In this document: positions 1 through 9,103 of the stretch, piece by piece | How positions within the stretch are numbered: the first letter of the stretch is position 1 | How the letters are laid out: each line of letters starts with the position of its first letter | Position numbers and translations under genes: made by a program | From: Thalassotalea sp. | GTDB taxonomy: Bacteria; Pseudomonadota; Gammaproteobacteria; Enterobacterales; Alteromonadaceae | NCBI GenBank assembly: GCA_029237915.1 | Contig: JAQWHD010000041.1 | Span: 1-52,841, forward strand | Direction: 5' to 3' | Length of the DNA stretch: 52,841 nucleotides | Notes under the pieces: generated by a model | What the model was told of the DNA's origin: nothing | Database searches by the model: none | The model's input: only the letters and a program-made list of their open reading frames with translations

Positions 1-114
1 ACTAAGTAAAGTGGCAATTGATATAAACAACAATACATATCAATATCCGGTAAGTCGATTTATTAAAAGTGAACTGTTTAATTAATGGGGTAAAAACTGT
101 TTGAATTAAATTAG
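1..114. other. Left edge, possible tail of an unknown gene
   Basis: One plus-strand frame is open from base 2 to a TAA at 83-85 (27 codons, ending Glu-Leu-Phe-Asn). It could be the C-terminus of a gene cut by the window edge, but it is too short to identify and may be chance. A stop at 112-114 closes the frame of the following GFA-like gene. No promoter or hairpin is evident. Confidence 0.25.
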
Positions 115-606
115 GGTAGACACACTTATTGGGACGGTACCAAAGATACAGCCCAATGCCAATGCGGACAGCTACAAATTGATTGTTCTGCTAAATATTT
201 AATGCACGGTCAATGCAGTTGTGAAGATTGCCAGAGAAGAACGGGGACACCAACTAGCTTCCATTTATATTACAGAGCTAAAGATGTAAATATTAAAGGT
301 AACTACAAAACTTTTAGCCGAAAAACAGTTGGCGATAGAAAGATCAGTTTCCACTTTTGTCCTGACTGTGGAGGAACGTTAGCATTTGATATTCCGTGGG
401 CAGATGAGGTTTATGGTGAAAAAATGACTGGAATTCCTTTAGGTAATTTTAATAACCCACAAATTGAAGCCCCTGATGTATCGGTTTGGAATTGCTACCT
501 ACCAGCCTGGTTTCCAAATGTGGTTACTGAAGATAGGCGGATGGATGAACAACCTAAAAGCATTGATGATATAAAGCTTGTACTAAAGGCGTTAGGTAAA
601 TTGTGA
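115..606 (+). CDS. GFA-family protein, start codon missing
   Basis: Glutathione-dependent formaldehyde-activating (GFA) fold: small zinc proteins, mostly of unproven function. The cysteine pattern is complete. A CxC pair (Gln-Cys-Gln-Cys-Gly) is encoded at 154-168, a CSCEDC cluster lies near 214-231, and a CPDCGG knuckle lies near 358-375. However, the first ATG in frame (202) falls after the CxC pair, which the family needs for zinc. The frame is open back only to a stop at 112-114, with no ATG, GTG or TTG in between. So the domain is nearly whole but its start codon is gone, through mutation, frameshift or a sequence error near the contig edge. A product started at 202 would be 134 aa and would lack two zinc ligands. 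Coordinates given are the open frame. Family call is firm; whether the gene is functional is doubtful. Confidence 0.7.
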   Translation, partial: GRHTYWDGTKDTAQCQCGQLQIDCSAKYLMHGQCSCEDCQRRTGTPTSFHLYYRAKDVNIKGNYKTFSRKTVGDRKISFHFCPDCGGTLAFDIPWADEVYGEKMTGIPLGNFNNPQIEAPDVSVWNCYLPAWFPNVVTEDRRMDEQPKSIDDIKLVLKALGKL

Positions 607-1026
607 ATTGGTTATATCAAAGACAGATTTCTCGCGAGTAGAGGAGGTTGAAACACCATAAATCATCACATTTATCATTAAATGACGACTTTAAGTATTT
701 TGATGTTTACTTTTTCAACAAGCCACTGTATATTTGCCTAGTTATTTATTCTCCTCTCGATTATTTAACCGATTACCTATAAGGTAATACGTGTTTGTCT
801 TTCCCTTTCACAGTTAGTCATCACCAAAGCGTAAGCTTATTTATTGTTACATTAACCAAGTTGTCATTATTTTATCTGGCAAAAATTTGGGGCGATTGAT
901 CCGCGTTAATTTTGAAGTTAACCTCGAACAATCTTTTATTTTTTAATTTAAATATTTATAAATATAGTTATAACAATAATAAAGCTTTTCTAATGTGCCT
1001 TAGGGTACGAATTAAAGAGGTTTATT
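607..1026. other. Intergenic stretch, 420 bases
   Basis: AT-rich non-coding DNA between the GFA-like gene and a small gene. A TTG-initiated frame (648-782, 44 codons) abuts an AGGAGG, but the spacing is too short for normal initiation and the peptide is not recognisable. The AT-rich block around 945-990 probably holds the promoter of the gene at 1027. No other structure seen. Confidence 0.4.
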
Positions 1027-1194
1027 ATGTCTTATACATACAAAGGAAAGGTATATTCAATAACAACACCTGTAGAGCGAATTTCTGTTAACAAACTCAA
1101 TGTAGTTGTTAAAGATAAAAATGGTTCACAGTTGTTTGAATTTACTGATCTAAACGAATCTAAAGGTTTTCTTGAGTCTGTTTACCAGGCTTAA
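1027..1194 (+). CDS. Small hypothetical protein, 55 aa
   Basis: A short gene with an ATG, a well-placed ribosome binding site (AAAGAGG about 7 bases upstream) and a hairpin after its stop. The product begins Met-Ser-Tyr-Thr-Tyr-Lys-Gly-Lys, is soluble with alternating hydrophobic residues suggesting beta strands, and has no signal peptide, cysteine or known motif. It stands alone: the upstream gap is 420 bases and the next gene is on the other strand. I do not recognise the family. The RBS, own terminator-like hairpin and coding-like composition support a real gene; function unknown. Confidence 0.6.
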   Translation: MSYTYKGKVYSITTPVERISVNKLNVVVKDKNGSQLFEFTDLNESKGFLESVYQA

Positions 1195-1214
1195 CTTTTA
1201 GTTATATCACAGGA

Positions 1215-1240
1215 GAGTATCTGGAACATTTCAGGTACTC
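1215..1240 (+). terminator. Hairpin after the 55-aa gene
   Basis: A 9-base stem (1215-1223 with 1232-1240, one G-U pair) and 8-base loop, 21 bases after the stop. The T-rich stretch begins some bases later (around 1257), so it is a weak intrinsic terminator or an mRNA-stabilising hairpin. Confidence 0.45.
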
Positions 1241-1318
1241 TACTTGAATACCATCCTTGTTTTTACTGCAGCAAATTTACATTTCAGAAAATATCGACAA
1301 AAAATTATTTAATTACGG

Positions 1319-2926
1319 TTAAATATACTTAATCAATGAATCAACTAACATTTTCTTATTAACTGGTTTTGCCAGTAAATCTTTCATCCCCACATCTATA
1401 CAGGTCGATTTATCAGCTGAACTGGCATTCGCAGTTAAAGCTACTATTGGTGTATCTATATAACTCGTAAGTAGCTTTATTTGCTTCGTCGCTTCTATGC
1501 CATCCATTATCGGCATACGCATATCCATAAAAATCAAATCAAATTGTTGCTGCTGGCATTGCTGTAGTGCATCTAAACCATTTTCAGCACTAAAATGTTC
1601 AATGCCTAAAGACTCTAAGTGGAATTTAGGTACCGTAATATTCATTGGTAAATCATCTACCAACAATACTTTTTTGCCTTTTAATGTGGATACATCTATA
1701 TCGTTAACCGCTGCTTTGCTTGTTGCTAATTTTAGCTGTTTATCTAGCTTGATCACAAAGCTAAAACAAGAGCCTTCACCTTGTTCACTATTAACTTCAA
1801 CAACACCATTCATTGCTTGGATTAAATCTTTACTTATGCTTAAACCGAGACCACAGCCTTTAACGTGTTCATTTTGTTGGTTTGATTCTTGGTAAAATGA
1901 AGTGAAAATATTATTAAGGTTTTCTGCTGCAATGCCAATACCTGTATCTTTTATTTTACTACTTAAATAAATGGCATTATCTTGGCTGTGACATTTTATT
2001 ATTACCTGCACACGGCCTTGAGTAGTGTACTTACAAGCATTATTGATCAAATTAATAAATACCTGCATTAACCGAGTTTCATCGCCGATAACATTAATAT
2101 CTTGATTGTTTTCAGAAATAAACTCTAATTCAACAGGTTTGTTTAACACAAATGGCTTTGTAATCGACTTAATTTTTTCAATCGATTGCTGTAACGAAAA
2201 TGGTTTCTGTTCTAGGGATAGGGTAGATGCCTCCAATTTTGAGATATCTAGGATGTCGTTAACAACATTGGATAAATGCTCAGATGCTTGCTGGATGTTA
2301 TTTAAATAATTGCTCAGTTTACTAGGTAGATTAATACCCTCAAATTGCTGGGCAATTTCAGCTAAGCCCACAATCGAATTTAATGGTGTTCTGATCTCGT
2401 GGCTGACTTTAGCTAAATATTCATTTTTCAATTTCGCTTGAAATTGCAGCTCTTGCTCCAATAATTTTTGTTTGGTTATATCTGTAGCTAAACAAATAAC
2501 ACCGATAATATTGTTTTGTAGGTCATAGAGTGGTGTTTTAGTGGTTAAATAATAAAATTGTTCACCAAAATTAGATGGGATTAACTCTTCATAACTTAAG
2601 CTTTCACCTGTTGCAATTACTTGCTTATCTTTAGACACTATTTTTTCAATAGTTTCTTTATCGCTGAAAATTTGTTCATCCGTGCGACCAATAACATCAG
2701 AAACTTTACAGCCAACCGCATATTCGTAGTAGCTGTTAACAAAGATGTGGCGACCATCTGTGTCTTTAACTAATATTACAGCCTTGATTTCATTAACTAT
2801 TTGATTTAGTAATCCATGCTGAACATCTTGGATACTGTGCTCGTTAATAAAGCGTTGAATAAATAAACTAATTTCAGATGGAGACACGGCAATACCCTGA
2901 CAAAAACAGATGGCTAAATATAGCAA
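1319..2926 (-). CDS. PAS-domain hybrid sensor histidine kinase
   Basis: Cytoplasmic hybrid kinase, about 535 aa. Order: a PAS domain at about residues 45-155 (ending with the usual Ala-Thr-Asp-Ile-Thr), a HisKA dimerisation domain with the phospho-accepting His in SHEIRTPLN (about 176), a HATPase domain with N box NLINNACKYT, G1 DTGIGIA and G2 GLGLS, then a C-terminal receiver domain with VDD, the acceptor Asp in FMDMRMP and the Lys in LAKP. No transmembrane segment is obvious, so the signal is probably intracellular. The start is uncertain: the longest frame begins with TTG at 2926, an alternative GTG lies at 2887, and neither has a good ribosome binding site. It is a single gene with no adjacent response regulator. 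The signal and output partner cannot be read from sequence. Confidence 0.88.
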   Translation of the reverse strand: MLYLAICFCQGIAVSPSEISLFIQRFINEHSIQDVQHGLLNQIVNEIKAVILVKDTDGRHIFVNSYYEYAVGCKVSDVIGRTDEQIFSDKETIEKIVSKDKQVIATGESLSYEELIPSNFGEQFYYLTTKTPLYDLQNNIIGVICLATDITKQKLLEQELQFQAKLKNEYLAKVSHEIRTPLNSIVGLAEIAQQFEGINLPSKLSNYLNNIQQASEHLSNVVNDILDISKLEASTLSLEQKPFSLQQSIEKIKSITKPFVLNKPVELEFISENNQDINVIGDETRLMQVFINLINNACKYTTQGRVQVIIKCHSQDNAIYLSSKIKDTGIGIAAENLNNIFTSFYQESNQQNEHVKGCGLGLSISKDLIQAMNGVVEVNSEQGEGSCFSFVIKLDKQLKLATSKAAVNDIDVSTLKGKKVLLVDDLPMNITVPKFHLESLGIEHFSAENGLDALQQCQQQQFDLIFMDMRMPIMDGIEATKQIKLLTSYIDTPIVALTANASSADKSTCIDVGMKDLLAKPVNKKMLVDSLIKYI

Positions 2927-2999
2927 TTTGTCATTTATAACTCTATTTAAAAAGTGATTTTAATTGGTTTTATGTGCAACTAATCTTGTACACATAAAT

Positions 3000-3620
3000 T
3001 TATTTAGTTAATAGAGCATCTAATGTAGATTTCATTTCTGTGGCTATTATTGGCTGTGCTTCTTTAGTTGGATGAATGCCATCGCCTTGCATCAAGTCTG
3101 GGTTAATGGCAACGCTCGCAATAAAGAAGGGTAATAAAGCGACATTATTTTCTTTGGCCACTGTGGTAAAAACATCACTGAACATTTGATTGTATCTTGG
3201 ACCATAATTTGGAGGGATTTGTATTTCAGCTAACAATACTTGTACATTTTTCTCTTGCGCGAGTTTAATTATTTGTAACAAGTTATTTTTAATTAACTTG
3301 GGTGGAAAGCCCCTTAAACCATCATTACCACCGAGTTCAACCAATAAATAATCAATTTTATTTTTCTCTAAAATCCCCGGCAACCTAGCTAAACCGCCAC
3401 CTGTAGTCTCGCCACTAATACTTGCGTTGACGATTCTATAAGCTGATTTATCTTGTTCAAGTTGGTTATTTAATAGCATAACCCAGCCGTCTTTTTCTTG
3501 CATTCCATAGCTAGCACTTAGACTATCTCCTAAAAGGAGAATAGAGTTTTGAGCCAAACTCTGGTTTACTAACGTATTAGTAACTATAAGAATTAAACAC
3601 AGAAGAAATCTTTTTATCAT
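3000..3620 (-). CDS. tesA: Periplasmic arylesterase / thioesterase I
   Basis: SGNH-family esterase, 206 aa, equivalent to E. coli TesA (multifunctional acyl-CoA thioesterase I / protease I / lysophospholipase L1). A signal peptide of about 24 residues ends at Ser-Leu-Ala-Gln. The catalytic Ser is in block I GDSLSASYG, the oxyanion Gly and Asn follow (GGND in block III), and the Asp/His pair is in DGIHPT near the C-terminus. I chose the ATG at 3620 because AGGTGA lies about 8 bases upstream and the signal peptide starts there; an in-frame ATG at 3662 would only add residues upstream of the signal peptide. The gene is divergent from ybbA as in E. coli, and the two start codons overlap. Confidence 0.93.
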   Translation of the reverse strand: MIKRFLLCLILIVTNTLVNQSLAQNSILLLGDSLSASYGMQEKDGWVMLLNNQLEQDKSAYRIVNASISGETTGGGLARLPGILEKNKIDYLLVELGGNDGLRGFPPKLIKNNLLQIIKLAQEKNVQVLLAEIQIPPNYGPRYNQMFSDVFTTVAKENNVALLPFFIASVAINPDLMQGDGIHPTKEAQPIIATEMKSTLDALLTK

Positions 3621-4338
3621 GAATACATCACCTGAAATAATTTTAGACTGTCGAGAGCTCACAAAAACCGTGGTAACGGGCAGTGGTAAGTCTGGAGCTA
3701 AACCTCTTACTATCCTTCAACCAATTGACTTACAAGTCAAGTCTGGAGAAAGTGTTGCGATAATTGGTGCATCAGGATCAGGTAAAACTACGTTACTGTC
3801 AATTTTAGCTGGACTTGATTTACCAAGCTCAGGAGAAATATACCTTAAGCGCAAGCCAATGCATACCTTTGATGAAGAGCAGCGCAGTAAAGTTAGAGCT
3901 GATCATGTGGGTTTTATTTTCCAATCATTTTTATTAATAAGCAGTCTTACCGCTCTTGAAAACGTTATGTTACCGGCAGAGCTTGCCAATGATGATAATG
4001 CCAAAGAGCAGGCAATGGTGATGCTTGAAAAAGTAGGATTAGGCGATAGGGTAGATCATTTCCCAAGTCAACTATCTGGTGGCGAGCAGCAACGAGTGGC
4101 TATCGCTAGAGCATTTGTGTCTAAACCCGATATATTATTTGCTGATGAACCAACCGGAAACCTTGATAGTAAAACCGGTGAGTACATAAGTACCTTATTA
4201 TTTGATCTAAACCAGCAACAAGGAACAACGCTCGTATTAGTAACTCATGATCAAAAGTTAGCACTGCGTTGTCAGCGCCAGTTAACCATGGAATCTGGTC
4301 GTTTTATTAATCAACAAGTTATGGCAGAGGTGAGCTAA
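3619..4338 (+). CDS. ybbA: ABC transporter ATP-binding protein YbbA
   Basis: 239-aa ATPase of the MacB/LolD-type family, the partner of the YbbP permease. Walker A GASGSGKTT, Q-loop FQSF, signature LSGGEQQR, Walker B ILFADEP and the switch His in VTHD are all present. In E. coli this pair is divergent from tesA and its substrate is unproven; it resembles mechanotransmission or lipoprotein/lipid systems rather than a classical importer. It is followed after 2 bases by ybbP, so the two are translationally linked. Its start codon overlaps that of tesA on the other strand, so promoter and leader must lie inside tesA; the Shine-Dalgarno match is poor. Confidence 0.93.
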   Translation: MNTSPEIILDCRELTKTVVTGSGKSGAKPLTILQPIDLQVKSGESVAIIGASGSGKTTLLSILAGLDLPSSGEIYLKRKPMHTFDEEQRSKVRADHVGFIFQSFLLISSLTALENVMLPAELANDDNAKEQAMVMLEKVGLGDRVDHFPSQLSGGEQQRVAIARAFVSKPDILFADEPTGNLDSKTGEYISTLLFDLNQQQGTTLVLVTHDQKLALRCQRQLTMESGRFINQQVMAEVS

Positions 4339-4340
4339 CC

Positions 4341-6839
4341 ATGCCAATGTGGATCAAACAATCGCTACGATTATTTCGTCATGAGTTAAAACGTGGTGAA
4401 CTCACCATTATCTGTTTTGCAATAGTACTAGCCGTGGCTACCGTATTTTCATTATCAGGTTTTTCTCAACAAATTAAATCAGCGTTAGTTAATGAAAGTA
4501 ATAGCTTTATTGCTTCAGACCGTGTGTTGCAATCATCTCGACCTGCTAATGAAAACATTTTAATAAAAGCACAACAAAGTAATTTACAAAATGTGCAGAT
4601 GTTACTGTTTTCATCAATGGCATTTGCACAAGATGAAATGCAATTAGTGTCAGTTAAAGCAGTACAAAATGGTTATCCGCTGCGAGGTGAGTTACTAATT
4701 GAATCAGATAATGGCCCTGTAGCGATGAGTGCCCCAAGTGAGGGAAGTGTCTGGGTAGAACAATCGTTACTTAATAAACTTAAAGTTAACCTCGGCGACA
4801 GCATTGAATTAGGCGCTGCTAACCTTAAAATCGCCGGGATTGTTAATAAAGAGCCGGATGCATCTTTTAGTGTGTTTACCCAAGGGCCAAGGGTGTTTTT
4901 AAACTTTAACGATATTGAGCAAACTAAGGTCGTTCAACCAGGAAGTCGTCTCACGTATCGTTATTTGTTTGCAGGTGACAAAGCTGATATTGACGACTTT
5001 GATCTATGGTTAACCCCACAAGTAGAAGAAAATCAACGTTGGTATGATATTAAGAGTCAACAATCGCCATTAGCCAACGCTCTTAAACGTGCAGAAAGCT
5101 TTTTATCTTTAGCAAGTATGTTGGGTATTCTTTTAGCTGCAGTTGCCGTATCAGTAGCAAGTAAGCGCTATGGTCAACGTCATCAACCTATGGTTGCTGT
5201 ATTTAAAGCAATGGGGGCGAGTAAGTCTTATATACGTAATTTGTATTTATTGCATTGGGCTAGCCTATCGACGTTTTCAATTATTATCGGCTTATTCGTT
5301 GGTTTTGTAATGCAATATTATGCATTGCAATATATGACCAGCTATATTCCAACCAATGTGCAATCGTCTTATTGGTATCCACTTACGGTTGCCATTACAA
5401 CCGGATTACTATGTGCGTGTGCATTTGCTTATGCTCCGCTAAAAGAATTAGTAGCAACGCCTGTGCTGTCTGTGATCCGTGGCTTTAATGGTTTTACATC
5501 ACAAGCACGTTGGCAGTCGGTTATACCTGCCATTAGTGCGGTGTTTTTATTGCTGCTGTTATTCTCACAAAATATTATTTTGTCGGTAGTCTTACTTTTA
5601 AGTACCGCAGTGGTGGTTGCCATCTTAGTTGTTTTTGGCCGACTATTGATATCGCTAGGTCGACAAATTGGCTCGGGAGCCGGGCAATCATTACATTTAG
5701 CTGTTGCTAATCTAAAACGCCGCGCTAAGCAAAATAATGTGCAATTAGTGAGTTTTACCATTGCCATAATGCTGCTGTTACTTATGTTAGTGGTGCGTAC
5801 CGATCTGATTGATGAGTGGCAAGAGCAATTACCTGAAAATGCGCCTAATCAATTTTTGGTAAATATCAACGAATCGCAAGTACCTAAAGTTGAGGAGTTT
5901 TTACAAGCTAATGATCTTTTTGCTAGTCAATTATATCCAATCATTCGTGGACGATTAACGGCAATTAATGATGAAAAGCTTTTAAAGAAAGCCAGTAAAG
6001 AACAAGAAGATAAAAGCGATAACGGCAGGCAAGGTATTGGCCGTGAACTAAACATGACCTGGCAACAGCAACTACCAGATGAAAATGTCATTGTCGCAGG
6101 TCAATGGTTTAGCAGCGAGGGTAAAAAAGCTGAAGTGTCTATCGAATCAAAACTGGCTGAACGTTTAAATGTCGTTGTTGGTGATGAGTTAGCTTTTCAA
6201 ATTGGTAGCGAAAAAGTTCGTGTTCCGGTAACAAGCATTCGTGAAGTGAACTGGAAAAGCATGCAGCCTAATTTTTATATGATATTCAGTGATGGTGTAT
6301 TAACTGATTTTCCAGTTACTTATATTGCCTCAATGCATGTACCAAGTGTTAGTAAGCAAGATTTCCAACAATTCTTATCTGTTTACCCAACCATTAGTGT
6401 TATTGATGTTGATGCAATGATTTCACAATTACGCACTGTCATTGATCAAGTCTCTATAGCAATAGAGTTTATCTTATTGTTGGTTGTTGTCGCGGGCTCT
6501 TTAGTGCTCGTTGCGCAAGTACAAGCAAGTATGGAAGAGCGTGAGCGCGAACTCGCTATTTTAAGAACCTTAGGCGCAAAGGGCAGCTTACTGCGAAATT
6601 CAACGTTATTAGAATTCGTTGTACTTGGCGCAATCTCTGGTTTACTCGCCAGTATGGCCATGGAAATTGCCGTGTTTTTCATTCAATTAAAGGTGTTTGA
6701 AATGGCAACCTCATTTCATGGCTTCTATTGGTTTGTTGGCATCGGTGTTGGCGCGTTATTTGTTGGTAGTGTTGGTTTTATGTCATGTTGGCGTTTATTA
6801 AAACTATCGAGCTTAACGCTAATTAGAAGAACGCTTTAA
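4341..6839 (+). CDS. ybbP: ABC transporter permease YbbP (FtsX family)
   Basis: 832-aa inner-membrane protein with the MacB/FtsX-type layout: a first transmembrane helix at about residues 20-45, a large periplasmic domain, a cluster of three or four helices around 250-380, further helices around 400-450 and 470-490, a second periplasmic domain, and a C-terminal FtsX helix bundle (about 705-820) with the coupling-type motif Glu-Arg-Glu-Arg-Glu-Leu-Ala-Ile-Leu-Arg. Length agrees with E. coli YbbP (about 800 aa). It follows ybbA by 2 bases. Substrate is not established for the family; the link to TesA suggests envelope lipid or lipoprotein handling, which is inference. Confidence 0.9.
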   Translation: MPMWIKQSLRLFRHELKRGELTIICFAIVLAVATVFSLSGFSQQIKSALVNESNSFIASDRVLQSSRPANENILIKAQQSNLQNVQMLLFSSMAFAQDEMQLVSVKAVQNGYPLRGELLIESDNGPVAMSAPSEGSVWVEQSLLNKLKVNLGDSIELGAANLKIAGIVNKEPDASFSVFTQGPRVFLNFNDIEQTKVVQPGSRLTYRYLFAGDKADIDDFDLWLTPQVEENQRWYDIKSQQSPLANALKRAESFLSLASMLGILLAAVAVSVASKRYGQRHQPMVAVFKAMGASKSYIRNLYLLHWASLSTFSIIIGLFVGFVMQYYALQYMTSYIPTNVQSSYWYPLTVAITTGLLCACAFAYAPLKELVATPVLSVIRGFNGFTSQARWQSVIPAISAVFLLLLLFSQNIILSVVLLLSTAVVVAILVVFGRLLISLGRQIGSGAGQSLHLAVANLKRRAKQNNVQLVSFTIAIMLLLLMLVVRTDLIDEWQEQLPENAPNQFLVNINESQVPKVEEFLQANDLFASQLYPIIRGRLTAINDEKLLKKASKEQEDKSDNGRQGIGRELNMTWQQQLPDENVIVAGQWFSSEGKKAEVSIESKLAERLNVVVGDELAFQIGSEKVRVPVTSIREVNWKSMQPNFYMIFSDGVLTDFPVTYIASMHVPSVSKQDFQQFLSVYPTISVIDVDAMISQLRTVIDQVSIAIEFILLLVVVAGSLVLVAQVQASMEERERELAILRTLGAKGSLLRNSTLLEFVVLGAISGLLASMAMEIAVFFIQLKVFEMATSFHGFYWFVGIGVGALFVGSVGFMSCWRLLKLSSLTLIRRTL

Positions 6840-6853
6840 TCAACTAACAAGAG

Positions 6854-6885
6854 TAATAGCAATTTAATTAATCAAATTGCTATTA
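6854..6885. terminator. Bidirectional hairpin between ybbP and yfcH
   Basis: Perfect 12-bp AT-rich inverted repeat (6854-6865 with 6874-6885), 8-base loop, lying between two converging genes. No strong T-run follows on either side, so it is probably a weak shared terminator. Confidence 0.5.
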
Positions 6886-6900
6886 ATCTAGCAGGCGTAC

Positions 6901-7803
6901 TTATTTTGATAATAAGTGCGTAAGCGCCATTTTTAATTCAGGGTAGGTAAACTTAAATTCTTGTTCTAGTAAATTTTTTGGTACCACTCTTTGCCCAAAC
7001 AATAATAAATCTGACATTTCGCCAAATAATAAGCGTAAGGCAAAACCAGGCATAGTTGCTATGTTCGGGCGTCTTAATGTGCTTGCTAAGGTTTTACTGA
7101 ATTCTCTATTGGTTACCGGGTTTGGGGCGGTGAAGTTATAATGACCTCGGCAAGCGTTGTGCGTTAATAAAAAATCGATTGCCGCGACCACATCATCGAT
7201 ATGGATCCACGACATATACTGATTACCATGAGATAAACGTCCGCCTAAACCAAACTTATAAGCGGGCAACATCTTTTTTAAGGCACCTTGATGCTTATCC
7301 AGCACTATACCTGTGCGCATAATACATAAACGCGTTTTATCTTGAGCTAAGCTTGCTTTCTCTTCCCATACTTTACATATTTTATGACTGAATTCTGGAT
7401 AAAACTGATCAAATGATTCATCAATTGCTTCAGTCCCTTGGCGGCCATAATAACCAATAGCGGAGCCAGAAATAAATGTGTGAGGAGGTGAGGATGAATC
7501 ATTGATTAATTTACTTAGAGTCGAGGTGAGTTTCCAACGGCTTTGACATATCGATCGCTTTTGCTCTAAGTTCCAACGCTTATTTACTATAGGCTCACCA
7601 GCTAAATTTATAACTGCATCGTATTTATTTAAATCGCTTAACTTTGCTAAATTAGTTAGCCAAGATATATTATCTTTTTTATTAAAATAACAGCCTGAAT
7701 CCACCGGTTGACGGCTTAATACGTCAAAGTGATATTTGTGCTGAAATGCATTAATAAAGGCAGAGCCAATCAGCCCAGTTCCACCTGTGATAAGAATTTT
7801 CAT
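6901..7803 (-). CDS. yfcH: TIGR01777-family epimerase (YfcH-like)
   Basis: 300-aa extended-SDR protein of the TIGR01777/YfcH family. The N-terminal NAD(P)-binding motif is TGGTGLIGSA. A GYYG segment with the catalytic-region Tyr lies near residue 118, and a C-terminal DUF1731-type segment (about 250-300, containing LRLLFGEMSDLLLFGQRVVP) defines the family. Cytosolic; natural substrate unknown, named by homology to nucleotide-sugar epimerases. It converges on ybbP and is divergent from the transporter gene at 8035 across a 231-base AT-rich gap that must hold both promoters. Confidence 0.88.
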   Translation of the reverse strand: MKILITGGTGLIGSAFINAFQHKYHFDVLSRQPVDSGCYFNKKDNISWLTNLAKLSDLNKYDAVINLAGEPIVNKRWNLEQKRSICQSRWKLTSTLSKLINDSSSPPHTFISGSAIGYYGRQGTEAIDESFDQFYPEFSHKICKVWEEKASLAQDKTRLCIMRTGIVLDKHQGALKKMLPAYKFGLGGRLSHGNQYMSWIHIDDVVAAIDFLLTHNACRGHYNFTAPNPVTNREFSKTLASTLRRPNIATMPGFALRLLFGEMSDLLLFGQRVVPKNLLEQEFKFTYPELKMALTHLLSK

Positions 7804-8034
7804 ATGATTTTATAAACTTATTTACTCGAGTTCAGCAATTCAAAATAAAAGAATCACTTCTATAACTATAGACTCTTGAATTCGCCTCGCCAATTTAAAG
7901 TGTTTTATTTTATTATCTAGCGATATCTAAATAATGCCTGTGGCTAATTGAAATTAAATAAGTTATCAATCTTGAACTTTTTTGCTATGGTAAAGAAATT
8001 AGTTGATATAATTTAAATTATTAAGAGATATTTC

Positions 8035-9102
8035 ATGGAGTTATCTAGACCTACTAGCCGTATAGCAAAGACTTTATTTACCTTAGCTTCCTTAGTTATT
8101 ATTATGGCGGGCATTAAAACGGCCAGTAGTATACTGATCCCATTTTTACTTTCTATCTTTATTGCCATTATATGCAACCCACTTATTAATAAAGCCGAGC
8201 AATATAAAATCCCTAAAAGCATTGCTGTTGTTCTGGTTATCGCCATATTTGTTGGTATAGGCCTTACTATTGCCGGTTTGTTAGGTAATTCGTTAAATGA
8301 ACTTTCCGCTTTAATGCCAGAGTATCGTCAGCAACTGACACTAAAGTTTTCTGGTGTTATTAGTCGCTTAGCCGATTTTAATATTCATATATCGCAAGAA
8401 ATTTTAATGCAGTATTTAGATCCTGCTGCGGCCATGGGCTTTGCTGCCGATATGCTTTCTGGTTTTGGCGGTATTATGGCTAATTTATTCTTCATTATTT
8501 TAACCGTAGTGTTTATGTTGTTTGAAGCATCAAGCTTACCGGCAAAATTGCACATGGCAATGAAAGACCCGCACATGAAAATGCGCAAAATAGATAAGTT
8601 TTTGTCATCGGTTAATCAGTATTTAGCGATAAAAACTATGGTTAGTTTAGCCACGGGTTGTTTAGTAAGCTTGATGTTATGGACAATTGGTCTCGATTTT
8701 TTCATTCTTTGGGGCGTATTAGCGTTTTTATTTAATTATATTCCTAATATAGGTTCAATTATTGCGGCGGTACCTGCTGTTTTATTGGCCTTAGTACAGC
8801 TAGACCCATCTGCTGCAGTAATTATTGCTGCTGGCTATATGGTGATAAATACAGTTATGGGTAATGCAGTTGAACCTAGATATTTAGGTAAAGGCTTAGG
8901 TTTATCTACCTTAGTTGTGTTTCTATCGTTAATTTTTTGGGGCTGGTTGCTTGGCACTGTTGGTATGCTACTTTCTGTGCCCTTAACTATGATCATCAAA
9001 ATAGCGTTTGAAACATCTGAAGATGGCAAGTGGATTTCAATTATGTTGTCTGATGAAGCCGAGCAAGAAATCAAAGAAATTCAAACAACTGATGGCGAGT
9101 AA
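8035..9102 (+). CDS. AI-2E family transporter
   Basis: 355-aa polytopic inner-membrane protein of the AI-2E/TqsA/PerM family (PF01594). Paired hydrophobic helices occupy about residues 12-75, there is a cytoplasmic stretch near 85-140, and the conserved C-terminal block has Asn-Tyr-Ile-Pro-Asn-Ile-Gly followed by helices to about 330. Family members export AI-2 (TqsA) or act as Na+/H+ antiporters or unknown exporters, so substrate should not be inferred from the name. Start ATG has a modest RBS (AAGAGA). The next gene starts 2 bases after its stop, suggesting co-transcription. Confidence 0.88.
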   Translation: MELSRPTSRIAKTLFTLASLVIIMAGIKTASSILIPFLLSIFIAIICNPLINKAEQYKIPKSIAVVLVIAIFVGIGLTIAGLLGNSLNELSALMPEYRQQLTLKFSGVISRLADFNIHISQEILMQYLDPAAAMGFAADMLSGFGGIMANLFFIILTVVFMLFEASSLPAKLHMAMKDPHMKMRKIDKFLSSVNQYLAIKTMVSLATGCLVSLMLWTIGLDFFILWGVLAFLFNYIPNIGSIIAAVPAVLLALVQLDPSAAVIIAAGYMVINTVMGNAVEPRYLGKGLGLSTLVVFLSLIFWGWLLGTVGMLLSVPLTMIIKIAFETSEDGKWISIMLSDEAEQEIKEIQTTDGE

Positions 9103-9103
9103 G

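Noticed and set aside
648-782. TTG-initiated 44-codon frame next to AGGAGG
   Set aside because: The AGGAGG touches the TTG with no spacing, the peptide is not recognisable, and the region is AT-rich enough for chance open frames.
8035-9102. Quorum-sensing AI-2 exporter as a firm assignment
   Set aside because: The AI-2E family has members with other substrates and no lux/lsr genes are nearby, so the substrate is left open.
9008-9103. Longer N-terminus for the polysaccharide deacetylase
   Set aside because: It overlaps the transporter gene and would place 32 Lys-rich residues before a clear signal peptide.
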